Of a stretch of DNA of 17,379 nt, positions 14,980-17,379 are shown one piece after another (position 1 is the stretch's first letter; each line of letters opens with the position of its first letter). The notes under the pieces were generated by a model. The model did no database searches. It was not told where the DNA came from and was given only the letters and a program-made list of their open reading frames with translations. A program made the position numbers and the translations under genes. The DNA is from Actinomycetales bacterium (lineage in GTDB: Bacteria > Actinomycetota > Actinomycetes > Actinomycetales > Cellulomonadaceae). The DNA lies in contig JAAYZM010000196.1 in NCBI GenBank assembly GCA_012514835.1, forward strand, positions 1 through 17,379, in the 5' to 3' direction.

Positions 14980-15021
14980 GGGACGAAGTGCCCATTTGCC
15001 CCACCGAGGGACAAAGTTCCT
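14980..15021. repeat. Pair of related dyad boxes, GGGACRAAGTKCCY
   Basis: gggacgaagtgccc (14980-14993) and gggacaaagttcct (15008-15021) agree at 11 of 14 positions and are 28 bp apart, start to start. Each is an imperfect dyad with half-sites GGnAC and GTnCC. They lie upstream of the candidate sheath promoter and may be operator sites. Confidence 0.4.
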
Positions 15022-15058
15022 GGTATCACGGTGAGGGAGGCGTGTCTGGAGGTGCACG

Positions 15059-15076
15059 AAAGGACCTAGGTCCCTT
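15059..15076. promoter_or_regulatory. 18-bp inverted repeat around perfect 12-bp palindrome GGACCTAGGTCC
   Basis: ggacctaggtcc (15062-15073) is a perfect palindrome; with the flanking aaa/ctt the symmetry extends to 18 bp with one mismatched pair. It sits about 104 bp before the regulator ATG. There is no loop and no T-run, so a protein-binding operator fits better than a terminator. Confidence 0.5.
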
Positions 15077-15168
15077 GACCCAGACGGGTGACTCAACTCC
15101 GGGCGCGTCCCGACCGAAGAAGTAGGTAGGACCAGCACGCCAGCAGAACACGACGCCAGCACCGACCT

Positions 15169-15173
15169 GAGGG
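15169..15173 (+). promoter_or_regulatory. Ribosome-binding site of the divergent regulator
   Basis: GAGGG six bases before the ATG at 15180, supporting this start. I found no convincing -10/-35 pair for this gene. Confidence 0.6.
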
Positions 15174-15179
15174 ACAGCC

Positions 15180-17379
15180 ATGTCAGCGCGACCAGGGACA
15201 CAGGGCCAGGCCGCCGCACATCCTCGCACCCAGGTCGTGGCTGAGGTCTCGGTCCCGCTCCAGCGCCAAGGGCGCCCGGCGGTGCGCCACTCGACGCGAC
15301 CCGAGCTCGTGGACCGGGTGGTCGAGCTCGCCCGTACCGGTCGCGGGGTGATCGTCGTCGGCGACGCCGGCGTCGGCAAGACCCACCTCGTGAACCTCGT
15401 GGTCCCGCAGCTCGCCGCCACCGGCGCGCGCGTCGTCACGGTGACGGCCACCGCGGCCCGGCGCGCCCTGCCGCTCGGCGCGCTCGAACCCCTCCTCGGC
15501 GACGTGGACCTCCTGGGGTCGAGCGCCGCACGCACGGCGCGCGCCATCGTGGCGAGCCTGCGAGACGTGTCCGACGACGGTGGTGCGGGCAGCCAGCCCG
15601 TCCTGCGCATCGAGAACGCCCACCTGCTGGACGAGGCCTCGAGCCAGGTGGTCGAGTGGCTCGCGCGGCACGAGGACGTGGTGCTGCTCGTCTCGATGCG
15701 CCGCTCCGCGGCGTCGTGGTCGCCGTGGCTCGAGCTGTGGCGTGACGACGTGCTCGAGCGCATCGACATCGAGCCGCTCGACTTCGCGCAGACGGAGAGC
15801 CTGCTCGTCGCCGAGCTCGGGGGCCCGATCACCGCGGACACCGCGCACCGGCTGTGGCGGATGACGAGCGGGAACGTCTTCTACCTCGCCGAGCTCGTGC
15901 GGGACCTGCGCCACAGCGGTGACCTCGCCCGCACCGAAGGGGTGTGGGTGTGGCAAGGCATCGCGGGGACGAGCCAGCGCCTGCTCGACGTCGTGGCGCA
16001 CGACGTCGCGTACGTGTCCGACGACGTGCGCGCCCTGCTCGAGGAGATCGCGCTCGGCGGGCCGCGCCCCCTGCACGCCGTCCTCGACGAGCACCCCCGC
16101 TCGGCGGTCCAGGAGCTCCTCGCGCTCGGGCTCGTCTCGCGCAGCGAGGACGGCGCGGACGGTGGACCCACCGAGGTCGTGCTGCGCATCACCCACCCGC
16201 TCTACGGGGACGCCGTCGCGTCCCACACCTCGGCGCAGCGGCAGCGCGAGGTGCTCCAGCGTGCCGTCGCGTCCTACGTCGCACGCGTGGGGACACCCGA
16301 CGACCTGCTGCGCTGGGTCAACCGGGCGCTCAGCCACGGGGTGCCCGTGCCGGCGCACGTGCTGCGCGACGGCTACGAGGCCGCGATGGAGCGGCTGTCC
16401 CGGCCCACGGCCGTCGCGTTCGCCACGGAGATGATCCGCCTGCACGCCCTCGGGGACGCCCCGAACGAGCGTGCGGACGCCGTCCGGGTCGAGCTCTTGC
16501 TGTGCCGCGGGGAGGCGTGGCGACACTTCGGCAGCCGTGAGCTTGCCCAGCACGACGTGCGCGAGGCGCGCGAGATCCTCGTCCAGCTCCCCCTCGACGA
16601 AGAGGTGATCGCGCTCGGGGTGCGCGCGGACGTCCTCGAGGCCCAGGTCCACCACTACCGTGGTGACGACCTGGCCGGGGCGCTGCGCGTCCTCGACGAC
16701 GGTCTCGCACGCGTGACCGCGCTCGACACCGCCGCGGCGCGCAAGGGGACCACGCGGCTCGTGCGCGAGCGGCTCACCCACCTCGGCTGGTCAGGGCGTG
16801 TGCGCGAAGCCCTCCCCGGGCTGCTCGCCGAGCTCGACGCCCCCGAAGCGGGCGCGGACGTCGTGCCCCTCGTGGGACCCACGATCACCGGGCTCGCCCT
16901 CGTCGGGCGCTTCAGCGAGATCGACCACCTCGCCCAGCGCTACCTGCCCGTGGCGCTGCGCTCGATCGGAACCTACCGCTGGGGCCCGAGCGACATCGTG
17001 TTCGCCACCTACGCCTCGCGCGTGTGGCGTGGGGAAGCGCCCGGCGCGGAGATCGACCACCTGTACGGCAAGGGGCTGCCCGGCACCGTCGACTGGACGG
17101 GCCTGCACCTGCGCCGCGGGTTCGACGCGATCGCGGCGGGTGCGTGGAGCACCGCGCGGGCCGAGCTGCGGGCCGCGAACGTGCGTATCCGCACCCTCGA
17201 CGTGGGCGGCTTCGCGCGCTTCACGCTCGCCGCGGAGGCGCTCGCGGCCGCGGCCACGGGCGACCCGGTGGGGGCGCACGCCCTCGCGGCCCAGTCGCGC
17301 GAGGCGCCCGTGCGCAGCGGGGGGAGCGTCGAGCCGCAGGTCGAGCTCACCCACGTCGACACGATGATGTGGCTGCGCG
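15180..17379 (+). CDS. STAND/AAA-type ATPase regulator (MalT/LuxR-family-like), 3'-truncated by window edge
   Basis: The frame from the ATG at 15180 stays open for 733 codons to the right edge. The N-terminal NTPase domain has a clear Walker A, GDAGVGKT (61-68), after the strand GVIVV. The Walker B region is VLRIENAHLLDE (141-152): most relatives have 'DDAHLLD', so the first acidic pair is replaced by Glu-Asn. Further on are VVLLVSMRRS (167-176) and RLWRMTSGNVFYLAELVRDL, typical of the winged-helix part of such ATPases. From about residue 410 the sequence is helical and TPR-like. Large actinobacterial LuxR-family regulators have this order with a C-terminal HTH, which would lie beyond 17379. 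It is divergent from the CIS operon across 334 bp, so it is a candidate regulator of that operon; this link is inferred. Confidence 0.82.
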   Translation, partial: MSARPGTQGQAAAHPRTQVVAEVSVPLQRQGRPAVRHSTRPELVDRVVELARTGRGVIVVGDAGVGKTHLVNLVVPQLAATGARVVTVTATAARRALPLGALEPLLGDVDLLGSSAARTARAIVASLRDVSDDGGAGSQPVLRIENAHLLDEASSQVVEWLARHEDVVLLVSMRRSAASWSPWLELWRDDVLERIDIEPLDFAQTESLLVAELGGPITADTAHRLWRMTSGNVFYLAELVRDLRHSGDLARTEGVWVWQGIAGTSQRLLDVVAHDVAYVSDDVRALLEEIALGGPRPLHAVLDEHPRSAVQELLALGLVSRSEDGADGGPTEVVLRITHPLYGDAVASHTSAQRQREVLQRAVASYVARVGTPDDLLRWVNRALSHGVPVPAHVLRDGYEAAMERLSRPTAVAFATEMIRLHALGDAPNERADAVRVELLLCRGEAWRHFGSRELAQHDVREAREILVQLPLDEEVIALGVRADVLEAQVHHYRGDDLAGALRVLDDGLARVTALDTAAARKGTTRLVRERLTHLGWSGRVREALPGLLAELDAPEAGADVVPLVGPTITGLALVGRFSEIDHLAQRYLPVALRSIGTYRWGPSDIVFATYASRVWRGEAPGAEIDHLYGKGLPGTVDWTGLHLRRGFDAIAAGAWSTARAELRAANVRIRTLDVGGFARFTLAAEALAAAATGDPVGAHALAAQSREAPVRSGGSVEPQVELTHVDTMMWLR

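Larger units (their letters stand above)
14846..15179. promoter_or_regulatory. Divergent intergenic control region between sheath operon and regulator
   Basis: 334 bp without a credible gene; the minus-strand open frames crossing it lack CIS-like or other family features. It is less GC-biased than the flanks around 14944-15030 (for example ggttttcgg, catttgcc, acaaagttcc), as expected of promoter DNA. It holds the candidate operon promoter, a tandem 7-bp repeat, two related dyad boxes and an 18-bp inverted repeat, listed separately. Confidence 0.8.

Noticed and set aside
15075..15080. TTGACC as -35 box of the regulator promoter
   Set aside because: No TANNNT-like -10 occurs 16-19 bases downstream.
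15183..16781. 532-codon minus-strand open frame opposite the regulator
   Set aside because: Antisense shadow; the plus strand encodes a Walker A motif and a continuous ATPase domain.

Overview
The window is very GC-rich, with third codon positions almost all G or C, tightly packed genes and several GTG starts. This points to a high-GC actinomycete; a Micrococcales/Cellulomonas-type genome would fit, but the sequence does not prove the genus. No rRNA, tRNA, CRISPR array, transposase or integrase was seen.

Layout. (1) Positions 2-2755 (+): the 3' part of a large protein made of tandem beta-sandwich (carboxypeptidase-regulatory-like and Ig-like) modules. It is cut by the left edge and faces the next operon with only 7 bp between the stop codons. 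(2) Positions 14845 down to 2763 (-): one compact operon of twelve genes for a contractile, phage-tail-like injection system of the extracellular/cytoplasmic CIS (eCIS, Afp/PVC-like) type. In transcription order: sheath, tube 1, tail-assembly chaperone-like protein, a 59-residue DUF6760-like protein, tube 2, a 998-residue low-complexity protein of unknown role, LysM baseplate-hub protein, VgrG/gp27-gp5-like spike, gp25-like wedge protein, baseplate J-like protein, tail protein I-like protein, and a zinc-ribbon protein with a C-terminal membrane helix. From tube 1 onward the genes overlap by 1-14 bp or are 6 bp apart, so they are probably co-transcribed and translationally coupled. (3) Positions 14846-15179: a 334-bp divergent control region with a candidate operon promoter, a tandem 7-bp repeat, two related dyad boxes and an 18-bp inverted repeat. 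(4) Positions 15180-17379 (+): the N-terminal 733 residues of an ATPase-type (MalT/LuxR-like, STAND) regulator, cut by the right edge.

How the genes fit together. The sheath would contract around a tube of the two TIGR02241-type tube proteins. The LysM, spike, gp25, J-like and I-like proteins would form the baseplate. The divergent regulator is the obvious candidate to control expression. Two members are non-standard. The 998-residue protein is mostly disordered, carries about ten scattered 'VRR'-type motifs and ends in an amphipathic helix. The zinc-ribbon protein looks tail-anchored and could tie the particle to the cytoplasmic membrane, as CisA does in Streptomyces. No AAA+ ATPase, PAAR tip, tail-terminator, tail fibre, recognisable tape measure or DUF4157/toxin gene is visible here; these may lie beyond the edges or be absent.
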